From Diacronema lutheri (Eukaryota; Haptophyta; Pavlovophyceae; Pavlovales; Pavlovaceae), in contig JAGTXO010000001.1 in NCBI GenBank assembly GCA_019448385.1, positions 2,232,001 to 2,296,000 of the forward strand: DNA of 64,000 nucleotides, given 5' to 3'. The notes beneath the pieces are model-generated. The model had not been told where the DNA came from and searched no databases. It saw nothing but the letters and a program-made list of their open reading frames with translations. The translations under genes and the position numbers were made by a program. Positions 31,930 to 42,264 of the stretch are shown in pieces (within the stretch, counting starts at the first letter, position 1; every line of letters begins with the position of its first letter).

Positions 31930-32709
31930 GCTCGCGTTTACGTGCGTCAGACTTTTACCTGTTCAGAAAGGAGGTCTGGGACACCCGCCCCCCTTCGAAA
32001 ATTAAGTTGATCGGTTCGCTATCAGAGAATTCGCTCATATCATGCAGGCATATTGCCAGGCTCGTCCTTCAATACTGAACTCCTACCCATAATAAGGACA
32101 GCACGGCTGAAAATCGCGTCCGTACCTCCATACCGCGATGGGGCGCAATGCAGGCCGCAAATAATACTAACGGCGCTTACGTCAGGACAGCGGGGTCAGC
32201 ACCAGCTGCGGGGGATCGAGTAGCCACCAATGTCGGCCGCAAATAATCACAAGCGCTGGCTGCTTGTAATCGTGGGCACGCTGCGCGCTGGCCACGACAC
32301 GCAATGGCCGCATGTACGAGGCGAGCGTGCGCGAGGCCGCGCACGTGCTCACGTTCGACGAGGAGGAGGTGAGCACACGCGCGGCCTTTTGCGCTCGACA
32401 GCAGGGGGCCGCGACAGCGAAAATGCTAGCGAGACGGCCGGCGGGCGGGGCCTCGAAGGACATCGGTCTTAAATTTTCGCGCCTGTGCACGCGCGCGCGA
32501 CAAGCTGCTACGACACACGCGGCGCGCTAGTGGCACATGACGCGCTCGAATGACGCCTGGGCAGTGTCGCGGGTCGGCGCACGCATGCGCGCCATCCACA
32601 CGTCCCTGCCCATGCGCGAGCGCCGAGCGCTCTATCCGGACGACCAACCAAAAACATTTCAAGACGGTTTTCACAGAATGATTCCTTCCGCCGCCTTTTC
32701 GCGCCGCCC
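31930..32709. other. 780-base gene-poor region of lower GC
   Basis: Noticeably AT-richer than its surroundings between about 31940 and 32240, with a CCGCAAATAAT-type element occurring twice (near 32155 and 32240). No convincing coding sequence. A frame at 32537-32770 overlaps the start of the Kelch gene in another phase and is not called. Confidence 0.5.
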
Positions 32710-34431
32710 ATGGCGCCGCACCCGGCCGCGCCGCGGCTCGACGGGCTCGCGGCGGAGCTGCTCGAGTTGATCGCGGCGCAACTCACCGCCGCGTCCGATC
32801 TCGCCAGCCTCGGTTGCGTGTGCCGCGTCCTCGCGCGCGTCGTCGCGTCGGGCGCCGTGTGGCGCGGCGCGCTCGCGCGCGCGGGCGGTGGCGCGCCACG
32901 CGCGGACGGCGGGTGTGCGCGGCGCGCGCTGCGACAGCTGCACACGCTCGACGGCGCATGGTGGGCGCGCGAGCGCGTGACGCCGCGCCGCGCGCCGCGC
33001 GCGCGCGCGCACGCCGCCGCGTTCGCTTTCGACGGCGGGCGCGCGCTCATTGTCTTTGGCGGCTCTGCGCCGCGCGCCGGCGCCGGTGCGATGCGTGACT
33101 GCTGGGCGCTCGACGTGCCGTCGGGCGAGTGGTTCGAGGTGGCGCCGACCGAGTCAGGCCCAGCCGCGCGCTGCTTCGTTGCAGACGGCGGCGGCGGCGG
33201 CGTGCTGCGCGACGCGCTCGGCGCCGAATTTCTCGTCCTGCACGGCGGGCTGCGAGCCCAGGGCTACCGCGACAACGAGACGTGGCTGCTCGGCCCGCTC
33301 GGGCCTGCGATCGGCGCGCGGCGGTGGCGGTGGGCGCGCATCGGTGGCTCCGCGAGCCCGCAGCTCGCCGAGCCCATCCCCGTCGCGCGCTTCCACCACC
33401 GCCTCACGGTCCTCGGCGGCGCGCGCAGCACGGCGCACGGCTCTTCGCTCGTGATCTCGGGCGGGCATGATTACATGCTCCGTCCGCTGCTCTCGGTGTG
33501 GGTGCTCTCACTGCGCGCCGTCGAGCTGTGCGCGCGCACGTCCGCCGCGCCGCGCGACACGCGCGCGGACGGCGACGCCGCCTGCGTCGTGCCCGAGCCC
33601 GAGCCTGAGCCCGAGCCGGTCGAGCGGCGCGTGTGCGAGCGCGCGGCGCGCGCGCTGCGCTGGGCGTCGGCCGAGAGCCTCGCGCGGCTGCCGCGCACGG
33701 GCAAGGAGCCCGCGCCCGCCGAGCGCGCGCACCACGCCGCCGCCGCGTGGGGCCGCCACCTCGTCGTGTTTGGCGGCGAGCGCGGCCGCGGCCGGCTGCT
33801 CGCTGACACGTGGCTTCTCGACGGCACGCTCGGCGGTTGGTCCAAGCTCGCGATCGCGCTGCCGAAGGGCGGGCGGAGCCGCGCGGCCGCGGCGGTGAGT
33901 GCCGACCTGCTCCTCATCTGCGGCGGCGAGGCCCTCGTCGCCGGCGCACACGGGGCGACCGCGCCGGTGCGCGACTGCTGGGCGCTCAACCTCGCAACGC
34001 CCGGCGCGCTTGGGTGGACGTGCCTCGCGCACGCGGACGCGGGTGCAGGCCTGCCATCGCTGGCGGGAGGAGCGGGCGGCGCGTTCGTCTCAGCGTCCTT
34101 CGGCGCGCTGCACGACGGCCACACGCTCCTCGTCTTCGGCGGGCATGCAGGCGACATGAACGGTGCGACACGCGATCAGTATGGCGACGCGCGGCATGGC
34201 TTCTGCGCGCCCGCGCACACGTGGGCGTTCCGCGTCGCGACCGGCGCGGACGACGCGCCGGTCGTCGCGCGCTCGGCGCGCTGCTCGCGCGACGCCGACG
34301 GCGGGCTCTTTGGCCCGGCCGAGCCGGGCGCGCACGTCGCGTTCGTGCCGTGCGGCGACCGGCTTCTCGCGTGCGGTGCGGACGAGAGCGGGGACCGGCT
34401 CGTCGTGAGCGAGCTCGCCTTCACGCGCTGA
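32710..34431 (+). CDS. F-box / Kelch-repeat protein
   Basis: 573 residues in one exon. The N-terminal F-box is LDGLAAELLELIAAQL then LASLGCVCRVLARVV-AVWRGAL (about residues 10-55). At least four Kelch blades follow, each with a Gly-Gly pair and later Trp: ALIVFGGSAPRAG with DCWALDVPSGEW, FLVLHGGLRAQG, HLVVFGGERGRGRLLADTWLLDG, LLICGGEALV with DCWALNL, and LLVFGGHAGDM. It is likely the substrate-recognition subunit of an SCF ubiquitin ligase. A Glu/Pro repeat (EPEPEPEPVE) sits between blades. It is the second F-box adaptor in the window. Confidence 0.88.
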   Translation: MAPHPAAPRLDGLAAELLELIAAQLTAASDLASLGCVCRVLARVVASGAVWRGALARAGGGAPRADGGCARRALRQLHTLDGAWWARERVTPRRAPRARAHAAAFAFDGGRALIVFGGSAPRAGAGAMRDCWALDVPSGEWFEVAPTESGPAARCFVADGGGGGVLRDALGAEFLVLHGGLRAQGYRDNETWLLGPLGPAIGARRWRWARIGGSASPQLAEPIPVARFHHRLTVLGGARSTAHGSSLVISGGHDYMLRPLLSVWVLSLRAVELCARTSAAPRDTRADGDAACVVPEPEPEPEPVERRVCERAARALRWASAESLARLPRTGKEPAPAERAHHAAAAWGRHLVVFGGERGRGRLLADTWLLDGTLGGWSKLAIALPKGGRSRAAAAVSADLLLICGGEALVAGAHGATAPVRDCWALNLATPGALGWTCLAHADAGAGLPSLAGGAGGAFVSASFGALHDGHTLLVFGGHAGDMNGATRDQYGDARHGFCAPAHTWAFRVATGADDAPVVARSARCSRDADGGLFGPAEPGAHVAFVPCGDRLLACGADESGDRLVVSELAFTR

Positions 34432-34648
34432 GCGGCGCGCGGCGCGCGGCGCGCGGCGAAGCGCTGCGAGAGCCGCTCAAGGGCGGCACCCTGGGCGGCA
34501 CCCTCCATTTTCGCCCACGGTGGAATGGGCCAATGGTTCCATTGCACAGGGCAAGGGTCTTTCCGTCGGTTGGGCGGGCTTGGGCCTGCACACCCCTTGC
34601 TGCCTCGCGTCCCTGACGCCCACAAGCGTCGTTCGTATGTTTCACAAT

Positions 34649-37600
34649 TCAAACGAGTGGCCGCGGGGACCCCATGCAATCGCTGCCCGGGAAGGTGCCG
34701 TGCAGAAGACACGGGCCGCAGGCCATGGCGCTGGTGCCGTGCTCGTCGCACGGCGCGGCGTGCCTGGCCTCGGCGCCATCCTGCTGCGCGGCGCAGCTGT
34801 CCGAGGCCGCGCGGCTGAGAGCGCACGGCGCGCCAGGCACGCCGGACCAGTGCTCCGAATGCCGAGGCCTCGCGAGCGGCGCGCTGGCCGCTGCACCGGC
34901 GCGCGGTGCAGACGCGAAGCCCGTACAATGCGGGCAAAGCCACTCGCCGTCGGGCACCGCCTCAAGGGGCGGCGAGAGGCAGTGCATGTGGAAGGACTGG
35001 CGCCGTGCGCGCGCGCGCGCAAAGGTGTCGCGTGCGCGGGCAATATCGCACGCGCGCGCGCGTGCGCGCGCCATGGGCGGTGAGAGCGCGCGCGCGGGGA
35101 AGGCCGCGTGCCGCACAAATTGCGCGGCGGCGACATGCTCACTCAACACCACGCGCGCGCTGCCATCATCGGGAGGGTGGGCAGCTTTGCTGCGTGTGCC
35201 GGGTGCGCGCGCGCGCGCGCGCGTGCGGCGTGCGCCGTGCCGCGCGTCCCGAGGCTGAAGGGGTTGCATGCGCGCGCGCGCACCCGGTGGCAACGGTCGC
35301 AGCAGAGAAGGTTCCCGGCGAGCATGCACACGGCGCATTCGTCGTCGTTCTGCGCGCTCTCGAGCTGCGCGGCGCCGCGGCGAGGCGGCGGCGGTGCGGC
35401 AGCGTGCGACAGGCCGGAGCACAAGTCGGTGCACAGGTGGTCGGTGCACAAGTCGGTGCACAGGTGGTCGGTGCACAAGTCGGTGCACAGGTGGTCGGAG
35501 GAGGAGTGGAGGGACGCCCGGCGCGCACGCCGCCGCAAGCTGCCGCAAGGCTTGGCGCGAGCGCGCGCGCGCGCATCGCCGCCGCCGGCATGCTGCCCCG
35601 CCCGGGTTGAGCCTTGCGCGCAGGCGCGCGGTGCGTGCAGTGGGGGGGGAAGGAGAGGGGAAGAAAAGGGGTTTTTTTGGGGGGGGGGGGGGTGGGGAGG
35701 GGGGGGGGGGGGCAGAGCATATGGCGCGGCTGTGGCGTGCGTTCACCCCCTCCTTGCTCGCCTGCGCCTTGAGCTCCGCCGAGAGGGCGGCATACTCGCT
35801 CGTCGCCTTGAACGTCGAGTAATAGTAGTGCAGCGCGCAACCAACGGAGCACGGACCGTTGCCAGAATCTTCCACGTGCCGCGCGGCCGCGCGCAAGTCC
35901 TTTCGCGTGTGGCGCATCGCATCGACGAACGCGCGCGCGCGCGCGTCGCTCCAGCCGCTGCGGCCGAGCGGGACCCGAGCGGCAGCGCGCAGAGGCCCAG
36001 CGGGAGGGCAGAGGCCGAGCGGGGAGGGGGCGCGGGATGGGTGGGCGGGCAGAGGCCGAGAGGGAGGGCAAAGGCCGAGCGGGAGGGCAAAGGCCGAGCG
36101 GGGAGGGGCGCGGGACGGGTGGGCGGGCGCGTGAGCTCGCACGCGTGCGCGCTGGCCCCGTCGGGGGCGCACGTGGCGCCGAGCGCGTGCCGCGGCGCGC
36201 ACGGCCGAGCGGCCGGCGCACGTCCGGCTGGAGCGATGGCCAGGTGCACGTCCGGCTGGAGCGCAAGCCCCGGACTGGCGCGGCGCTGGGCGCACGCACC
36301 TGGACGTGAGCCGCACGCGCGGCGGCGGCGGCACGATGGCGACGGCTGTCTGGTGCGGCGCTGAGGTGCGCCGCGTTCGCGTCGTCACGCACGATGGCGG
36401 CGCTGCGGTGGGCGCGCCCTGCTCGGCGGTGGCGGCGGCCACGTGCTCTGCATGCCCGAACATCTGCCGCGCGTGCTCGAGCCGGAGCGCACTGGCCGCG
36501 ACGCGCGTGCGCTTGGCCGCTTGCGGCGGCGAATCGCTCAGCGCGCCACCGCCTGGCGCGGGGCCGCGCTTGGTGCGTTCACTTGGCGATGCCATCTGCT
36601 GCACCGCCCCCGCCGATTCGTCGCGTGTGCAATGAGCGCTCGCGCCCGCCGATGCGGTCAGCGCGCGCCACGCCGCGTCGAAGCGAAACTGCGCGCGGTG
36701 CGCGGCCTCGAGCGCTTGCTCGAGCGGCACGACCATCTGTTGCATCAGCTCGAGCGAAAGGGGGGGAGAAGCGGCGCGTGCGGCCGCGCGACACGGCGCA
36801 CAACGGGCGCCCGCGCGCGCACCGCCCGCCGCCATGCCGTCCGGCGCGGCCAAAGCGCCGGCGCCCGCTGCGCCGGTGGTACTGGCGGGCGGCGGCAACG
36901 GCGTGCGTGCGCCACCTCCCGCCGCCGCTGCGGCCGCAGGCACGCGCGAGCGCGTGACGACAAGGGGCGGTGGGCGCGGCGCGGGCGCGCGCTGCGCACG
37001 CGCGTCAGCGGCGTCGGTCGACGTCGCGTTCGCGACGGCGAGCGGCGACGTGTTCTGCGGCTCAGCGCGCGCCAGCTTGTCCTCCGGGCTGCGCTGCCGC
37101 CGCGTCACCGGCCGCTCGCGCGCGCCGCTTGCGCCGTCCTGCGCGCACGGCGTGAGCGTCGTGCGCGCCGGCTCGAGTACGTTACGCCCGTGTAACGCGG
37201 CCGAAATGGGCGCACGCGACGCTGAGGATGGTGGGCCGCCTTCGCCAGCCGCGCTGCTCGCCAGCGTTTCGGTCGCGGGCGTGGGCACGACAAGCGCGAC
37301 GGCATCTGCGGCACCGGACGCGTCGTGCGCGCCGCCGGCCGTTCGGCGCTGCGGCGGGCCTGCGACTTGCGAGGGGAGCGGAAGCGGACGCGGCACGCGC
37401 AGCCGATCGAGAAACGCTTCGAAGCGGCCGGCCATTCGATTCGAAAAGTTGAGCTCATCCGGACTCCAAATGAGAAGCGGCTCGCTCGCGCTCCGCGCCT
37501 CGCTGTCCGCGCACGCCGGCGCGGCAAAAGAGGCGGCGGGCGCATCGGCAAACATCGTACAGTCGTTGCCAGGACCGTCGGGGCAGAACGTGGCAGGCCA

Positions 37601-38800
37601 CGGCGTCGCGCCCGCCGGCGAGCCCGCCTGCTCGTCCTCCGAGCAGCTCGCGGACGCGTCCGGACCGGCGTGCGCGTCCGGAGTGGCGTGCGCGTCCGGA
37701 CCGGCGTGCGCGTCCGGACCTGCGTGCGCGCCATCGCGAGCGGCTCCGCCCTCGGTACTTGCGTCCGCCTCCACGCCCGCGTCCGCCTCCACACCCGCGT
37801 CCGCCTCCACGCCCGCGTGCGCCGGCACGCCTGCGTCCGCCGGCACGCCTGCGTCCGCCGGCACGCCCGCGTCCGCCGGCGCGTGCATGCGCGCCATCCG
37901 CCGCGCGAGCGCCTGCCGCTCGGGCCGCGCGCGCGGCGCGCCACCATCTTCCGCCGCACCGTCCGCTGGCCCAATCGACGACGCGTCCACAAATCCCCTC
38001 TCGCGAGCGACCACGTTGCGAGCGGCCGTGTCGGTGTCAACGTACGGACGATAGTCCGGGAGGTGTCCGTCACTCACCTGAAAGCGCTCGCCGACGCGCG
38101 TATGGATGGGCGGGTACCTGCGCTGCAGCCTCGACGCCTTGCCCGCCGCGCCGTGCGCGCCCATGCCACCACCAGCGCCGCCAGCCTCGCCGAGCGCCGC
38201 GCACTGCCGCTCGTGCAGCGCGCGCGCGCGCTCGAGGTCAATTGCATTCTCTCGCTGGCGCATGCGCTGTCGGATGGCGGCGTGCGCGCCGTCCTCGAGC
38301 GCGCGCAGCGCGGTCTTGACGCTGTCAAAATAGTGCGTGCGAGAGCGGAACGCACCGCCGCGCGAGACGCCAGGCGGGAGGAAGTAGTGCACCGTGCGGC
38401 CGGTCGGGTCGGCCGCGTGCTCGCGCCGCCAGCCCGCGCGCTCACACTCGGGCCAAAGCTCCCAAAATGCCTGCTCGGCGGCGGATGGCGGGTTCGCGCG
38501 GCGCTGCGGCTTGCGCCGCTTCCGACCTGATAGCTTGCGCGCCTCCGACGCCTCGCGCGCCGCATCTGCGCGCGACACACCGTCCGCGCCTGCGGGCAAC
38601 GCTAGGCAGGCCGGCGCGTCCGCGGCGGGCGGCGCGCCGGTGGCGCGTGCAGGCACCGGCGGCTGCACAGGGTGGTGTGCATCCGCGGCACATTGCAGAC
38701 ATTCCTCGGCGGCCGCTGGCGTCGCCGACACCCCGTGGGCCGGGCGCTCGAGCGCCGTCCCGTCGTCCGACCGGCCGGCCTGCGCGACTGGGCCTTCCAT
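34649..38800 (-). CDS. SANT- and PHD-finger chromatin protein (multi-exon)
   Basis: Starts at the ATG at 38800. The N-terminal part has FWELWPECERAGWR then VHYFLPPG, a pattern seen in protist chromatin proteins. Next come long low-complexity regions with 18-base tandem repeats (AGVEAD/AGVPAD, AHAGPD). A Myb/SANT-like module follows near 35810-35960: GWSDARARAFVDAMRH, then CSVGCALHYYYSTFKAT. After a poly-C intron and a 27-base tandem repeat comes a C4HC3 PHD finger split by an intron (34997-35283): DDECAVCMLAGNLLCCDRCHR joined to SFHMHCLSPPLEAV and WLCPHC. The C-terminal exon has extra Cys/His. It probably reads histone H3 tails within a chromatin-modifying complex. Exons between 35.3 and 37 kb are only approximate. 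Confidence 0.7.
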   Translation of the reverse strand: MEGPVAQAGRSDDGTALERPAHGVSATPAAAEECLQCAADAHHPVQPPVPARATGAPPAADAPACLALPAGADGVSRADAAREASEARKLSGRKRRKPQRRANPPSAAEQAFWELWPECERAGWRREHAADPTGRTVHYFLPPGVSRGGAFRSRTHYFDSVKTALRALEDGAHAAIRQRMRQRENAIDLERARALHERQCAALGEAGGAGGGMGAHGAAGKASRLQRRYPPIHTRVGERFQVSDGHLPDYRPYVDTDTAARNVVARERGFVDASSIGPADGAAEDGGAPRARPERQALARRMARMHAPADAGVPADAGVPADAGVPAHAGVEADAGVEADAGVEADASTEGGAARDGAHAGPDAHAGPDAHATPDAHAGPDASASCSEDEQAGSPAGATPWPATFCPDGPGNDCTMFADAPAASFAAPACADSEARSASEPLLIWSPDELNFSNRMAGRFEAFLDRLRVPRPLPLPSQVAGPPQRRTAGGAHDASGAADAVALVVPTPATETLASSAAGEGGPPSSASRAPISAALHGRNVLEPARTTLTPCAQDGASGARERPVTRRQRSPEDKLARAEPQNTSPLAVANATSTDAADARAQRAPAPRPPPLVVTRSRVPAAAAAAGGGARTPLPPPASTTGAAGAGALAAPDGMAAGGARAGARCAPCRAAARAASPPLSLELMQQMVVPLEQALEAAHRAQFRFDAAWRALTASAGASAHCTRDESAGAVQQMASPSERTKRGPAPGGGALSDSPPQAAKRTRVAASALRLEHARQMFGHAEHVAAATAEQGAPTAAPPSCVTTRTRRTSAPHQTAVAIVPPPPRVRLTSRCVRPAPRQSGACAPAGRAPGHRSSRTCAGRSAVRAAARARRHVRPRRGQRARVRAHAPAHPSRAPPRSAFALPLGLCPPSRPLPAHPSRAPSPLGLCPPAGPLRAAARVPLGRSGWSDARARAFVDAMRHTRKDLRAAARHVEDSGNGPCSVGCALHYYYSTFKATSEYAALSAELKAQASKEGVNARHSRAICSAPPPPSPPPPPPKKPLFFPSPSPPTARTARLRARLNPGGAACRRRRCARARSRQALRQLAAACAPGVPPLLLRPPVHRLVHRPPVHRLVHRPPVHRLVLRPVARCRTAAASPRRRAARERAERRRMRRVHARREPSLLRPLPPGARARMQPLQPRDARHGARRTRARARAPGTRSKAAHPPDDGSARVVLSEHVAAAQFVRHAAFPARALSPPMARARARACDIARARDTFARARARRQSFHMHCLSPPLEAVPDGEWLCPHCTGFASAPRAGAAASAPLARPRHSEHWSGVPGAPCALSRAASDSCAAQQDGAEARHAAPCDEHGTSAMACGPCLLHGTFPGSDCMGSPRPLV
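35423..35498. repeat. 27-base tandem repeat, about 2.8 copies
   Basis: A unit of 27 bases containing GTCGGTGCACAGGTG is repeated without change. On the minus strand it encodes the nine-residue motif CTDHLCTDL just upstream of the PHD finger of the chromatin gene. Confidence 0.92.
35641..35712. repeat. G-runs (sense-strand poly-C) in the intron between SANT and PHD regions
   Basis: Runs of G interrupted by single T or A on the plus strand. Read on the gene's sense strand, the order is C-run, A7, then CCCCTTTTCTTCCCC, matching the order in BBS1 intron 3. Confidence 0.85.
37650..37885. repeat. 18-base minisatellites in the chromatin gene
   Basis: Two adjacent arrays of 18-base units, one based on GCGTCCGGACCGGCGTGC and one on GCGTCCGCCTCCACGCCC with a CGGCAC variant. 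They encode GPDAHA-type and DAGVEA/DAGVPA hexapeptides on the minus strand. Confidence 0.88.
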
Positions 38801-38955
38801 TGCGGACACTGACGCACAGGGGACTCCGGGCGTACGTCGCCAGAGGCTGACCGGCAGTCACACTCGTCAGCTTCAGGAACGCGCGCAAACCGGATGTCGC
38901 CGGGATTCAAAACGGCCATGCACGCCTCCTCGAGCCAAGAGAGCAAGGCCGGCCT

Positions 38956-40081
38956 TTAGATGAGCGCAGCGCCTGCGCGGGCCCTGCTCCTCGCGCGCAG
39001 CGCCCGAGGTGCCGCCACTGCGGCCACAGCGACACCGAGCGCCCCAAGGACGACGCCCCATGTGCGCAACGCGCGGCTCGAGCCCATCGACTCGAGCGCA
39101 GCGGCGACCGGCAGGCTCTCTTCGACAAGCGGCCCAGGCGGCACGGCACAGTCGGTGGGGCAGCCCTTGTCGCGCGCGCACTGGATTCGGCAGCACGCGC
39201 AGCTGCATTGGTCGAGCTGCGCCCCCTGCGGGTCTGTGAATTGGTATTGCGCCGCGCACTTGTTCATCCCGTACAACGTGCAGCGGTGGCGCTGACACAT
39301 GCCGCACGACCACCGCCAGTTGGACTCGTCATCGCCGGCATAGGGGCACGGTGCCGGCGGGCTCGGAGGCGGAGCCGGTTGACACGGCGCATAGGCTGTC
39401 TTTGACAGGTAGAGCACGCGGTAGAAATCGGTCGAGCTGTCGAGCTTGATGTCGCAGCCCGCGCGCCACCCGCCCCGATCTGGATGATTGTCCATGTCCC
39501 TGGTGGGCAAGGCCGCAAATGGCGCGCGTCCGGACGCCGCGTTCAACGACCGCGTGCGGACGGCGCGAGCCGCGGCCGCGCGCATCTCCTCCACAACGCA
39601 AGCGCGCCGCACGCGCGCGGGCGACAACGCTCGGCACGCACCATGAAAGACGGTAGTTGCATCCTGGCTCGGTCTTCGCGTCCATGATGTCTGCGTTCGA
39701 CTGCTTGATCGTGTCGTCGGGCGCAAAGCCGACCGACAAGTTCGGCGTCCTGTACCACCAGACGCCGTTGTTCTCGACGGGCTTATTGCGCACGGTGTTT
39801 GCAAGGACGACCGTTGCGTCGCCAAAGGCCGCGAGCTGGCAGTTTGTCGAGCCGGCGCCGCCTTTTGTGGCGCACATGAAGGCCGACTTCCACTCGCCGA
39901 CCGCGGGCAGGTCGGGGTCGAGGAGGAGAGCCGAGTAGGGCTGGTAGTAAGCTTCGACCCACTCGGGGTTGTCGGCGAAGAAGTTGGCGATGGAATAGCC
40001 GAACCGGATGCCGGGCGGGAAGCACTGCAGCGCGTGCGGAACGACGAGCGCGAGGGCGAGGGCGAGCGCGGCGATGGCCAT
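38956..40081 (-). CDS. D1: Cys-rich type I membrane protein, tandem family member
   Basis: Exons 39642-40081 and 38956-39499 (GT-AG, 142-base intron) give 327 residues. Signal peptide MAIAALALALALVVPHALQC, an ectodomain with FGDATVVLANTVRNKP, VWWYRTPNLSVGF and IMDAKTEPGCNYRLSW-DMD, then a Cys-rich module (WRWSCGMCQRHRCTLYGMNK, CSCACCRIQCARDKGCPTDC), and one C-terminal membrane helix (WGVVLGALGVAVAAVAAP) with a short basic tail. No family recognised. A cell-surface protein is inferred from topology. The ATG at 40081 faces that of E1 only about 60-80 bases away. Confidence 0.82.
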
Positions 40082-40157
40082 CGTAAGGAGTGGATCCGCC
40101 GCGTCACGACACCCATGACAGCCGGACGGAATTACACTGATGGGAAAAAAGGAGCGG

Positions 40158-40514
40158 ATGAAGCGAGCCCGGGGTCGTACGCTTCTGTGGTGCTTGTCGT
40201 GCGCGGCGATGGCGAGCGCGACCAAGACGCTGCGCGTGCGCGGGCCGGGCCTGGATGGGATGTTTCTCGCGTGCCCGCTGCGGTTCAACGAGATGGTCGC
40301 CGTCCTCTTTGGGCCTACGTTCCGCCAAGGGTACGAGCTTGAGGAGGACCCATCTATGGTCGAGGCGACCGAGAGCGACGCGACGGTCGTCTACGCCACG
40401 CTCGAGGACGCGAGCAAGGGCCCGGGCTCAACGCTCGACGTCCGCTGCTCAACTACGCAAGCCGCCGTCAAAGACTACATTGGCTGGACCGCCGAGGTGG
40501 CGTACCGCGAGTAG
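40158..40514 (+). CDS. E1: small secreted protein, tandem family member
   Basis: 118 residues from the ATG at 40158, chosen because it aligns with the MKR start of E2; an ATG at 40140 is also in frame. The signal peptide (about MKRARGRTLLWCLSCAAMAS) is followed by a compact beta-rich domain: TKTLRVRGPGLDGMFLACP, EMVAVLFGPTFRQG, ESDATVVYATLEDA, TLDVRCSTTQ and AEVAYRE. The strand order and the end VxY vaguely recall galactose-binding (SUEL-type) lectins, but the disulfide pattern is absent. I do not assign a family. Divergent from D1. Confidence 0.72.
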   Translation: MKRARGRTLLWCLSCAAMASATKTLRVRGPGLDGMFLACPLRFNEMVAVLFGPTFRQGYELEEDPSMVEATESDATVVYATLEDASKGPGSTLDVRCSTTQAAVKDYIGWTAEVAYRE

Positions 40515-40764
40515 CGCGGGCGGTTCGGGCGGCACGGCCTCCGCGCAGTCGGTTGTCGATTCTTCTCCCTTGGCCTGTTTGGGCCGAAGGGCTTGTCGTG
40601 CGGAGGAGAACGGCTCAAGCAAGAAGAACGGGATTATCTTGGACCATGATGTGCGTAGGGCGCGCGAGCGCCGACGGGACTCCCGCGCACAACCTTGAAA
40701 AATTAGCCGGGCTTTAGCATGGCACATGCACGCCCCCTCGAGCCAAAGAGAACAAGGCTGGCCT

Positions 40765-41890
40765 TCAGATGAGCGCAGCGCCTGCGCGTGCCATGCTCCT
40801 CGCGCGCAGTGCCCGGGGAGCCGCCACTGCGGCCACAGCGACACCGAGCGCCCCAAGGACGACGCCCCATGTGCGCAGCGCGCGGCTCGAGCCCGTCGAC
40901 TCGAGCGCAGCGGCGACCGGCAAGCCCTCTTCGACGAGCGGCCCAGGCGGCACGGCGCAGTCGGTGGGGCAGCCCTTGTCGCGCGCGCACTGGATTCGGC
41001 AGCACGCGCAGCTGCATTGGTCGAGCTGCGCCCCCTGCGGGTCTGTGAATTGGTATTGCGCCGCGCACTTGTTCATCCCGTACAACGTGCAGCGGTGGCG
41101 CTGACACATGCCGCACGACCACCGCCAGTTGGACTCGTCATCGCCGGCATAGGGGCACGGTGCCGGCGGGCTCGGAGGCGGAGCCGGTTGACACGGCGCA
41201 TAGGCCGTCTTTGACAGGTAGAGCACGCGGTAGAAATCGGTCGAGCTGTCGAGCTTGATGTCGCAGCCCGCGCGCCACCCGCCCCGATCTGGATGGTTGT
41301 CCATGTCCCTGGTGGGCAAGGCCGCAAATGGCGCGCGTCCGGACGCCGCGTTCAACGACCGCGTGCGGACGGCGCGAGCCGCGGCCGCGCGCATCTCCTC
41401 CACAACGCAAGCGCGCCGCACGCGCGCGGGCGACAACGCTCGGCACGCACCATGAAAGACGGTAGTTGCATCCTGGCTCGGTCTTCGCGTCCATGATGTC
41501 TGCGTTCGACTGCTTGATCTTGTCGTCGGGCGCAAAGCCGACCGACAAGTTCGGCGTCCTGTACCACCAGACGCCGTTGTTCTCGACGGGCTTATTGCGC
41601 ACGGTGTTTGCAAGGACGACCGTTGCGTCGCCAAAGGCCGCGAGCTGGCAGTTCGTCGAGCCGGCGCCGCCTTTTGTGGCGCACATGAAGGCCGACTTCC
41701 ACTCGCCGACCGCGGGCAGGTCGGGGTCGAGGAGGAGAGCCGAGTAGGGCTGGTAGTAAGCTTCGACCCACTCGGGGTTGTCGGCGAAGAAGTTGGCGAT
41801 GGAATAGCCGAACCGGATGCCGGGCGGGAAGCACTGCAGCGCGTGCGGGACGACGAGCGCGAGCGCGAGGGCGAGCGCGGCGATGGCCAT
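40765..41890 (-). CDS. D2: Cys-rich type I membrane protein, tandem family member
   Basis: Exons 41451-41890 and 40765-41308 with a 142-base intron give 327 residues, the same length as D1 and nearly identical to it, including signal peptide, Cys module and C-terminal helix. Differences from D1 are a handful of substitutions (for example KIKQS for TIKQS, and the TM-proximal EEGLP for EESLP). The region upstream of its start shares nothing obvious with that of D1. Confidence 0.85.
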
Positions 41891-42017
41891 TCGCGAAAAG
41901 AGATCGCCGCTCCTTCGAAATCTCAGAATCTGCGGCGGCTAGCTTTAATATTAGCGCGGTAGATTTTGCGTTCGTTTGTGACGACTCTGTCTCGGTTTAC
42001 GCGGCAGTTCTAGTCCG

Positions 42018-42035
42018 CCCCCCCCCCCCCCCCCC
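42018..42035. repeat. C-run upstream of E2
   Basis: An 18-base C-run lies in the 365-base divergent spacer between D2 and E2. The same spacer is otherwise AT-richer (41930-42000) than the window average. Confidence 0.85.
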
Positions 42036-42264
42036 TTCACGCCTTCCTACGGAGCGTGCATTGGGAGTCGCCGTGGCCACAATGATGATAGCTATGATCA
42101 AGAGACGCGTGCAAGCCGGGTGCGTAAGCGCGTGGCGCAGCAGCGCTGACGCACGACCGTCGGACGACTGTTGGGTGTCGCGAGGCGTTCGTAGAAATTT
42201 CTCAACTACTGCTCGTGAGACTGAAAAAGTGAAAAGGCCGACCGGAACGCCGAAAATGAGCAGA

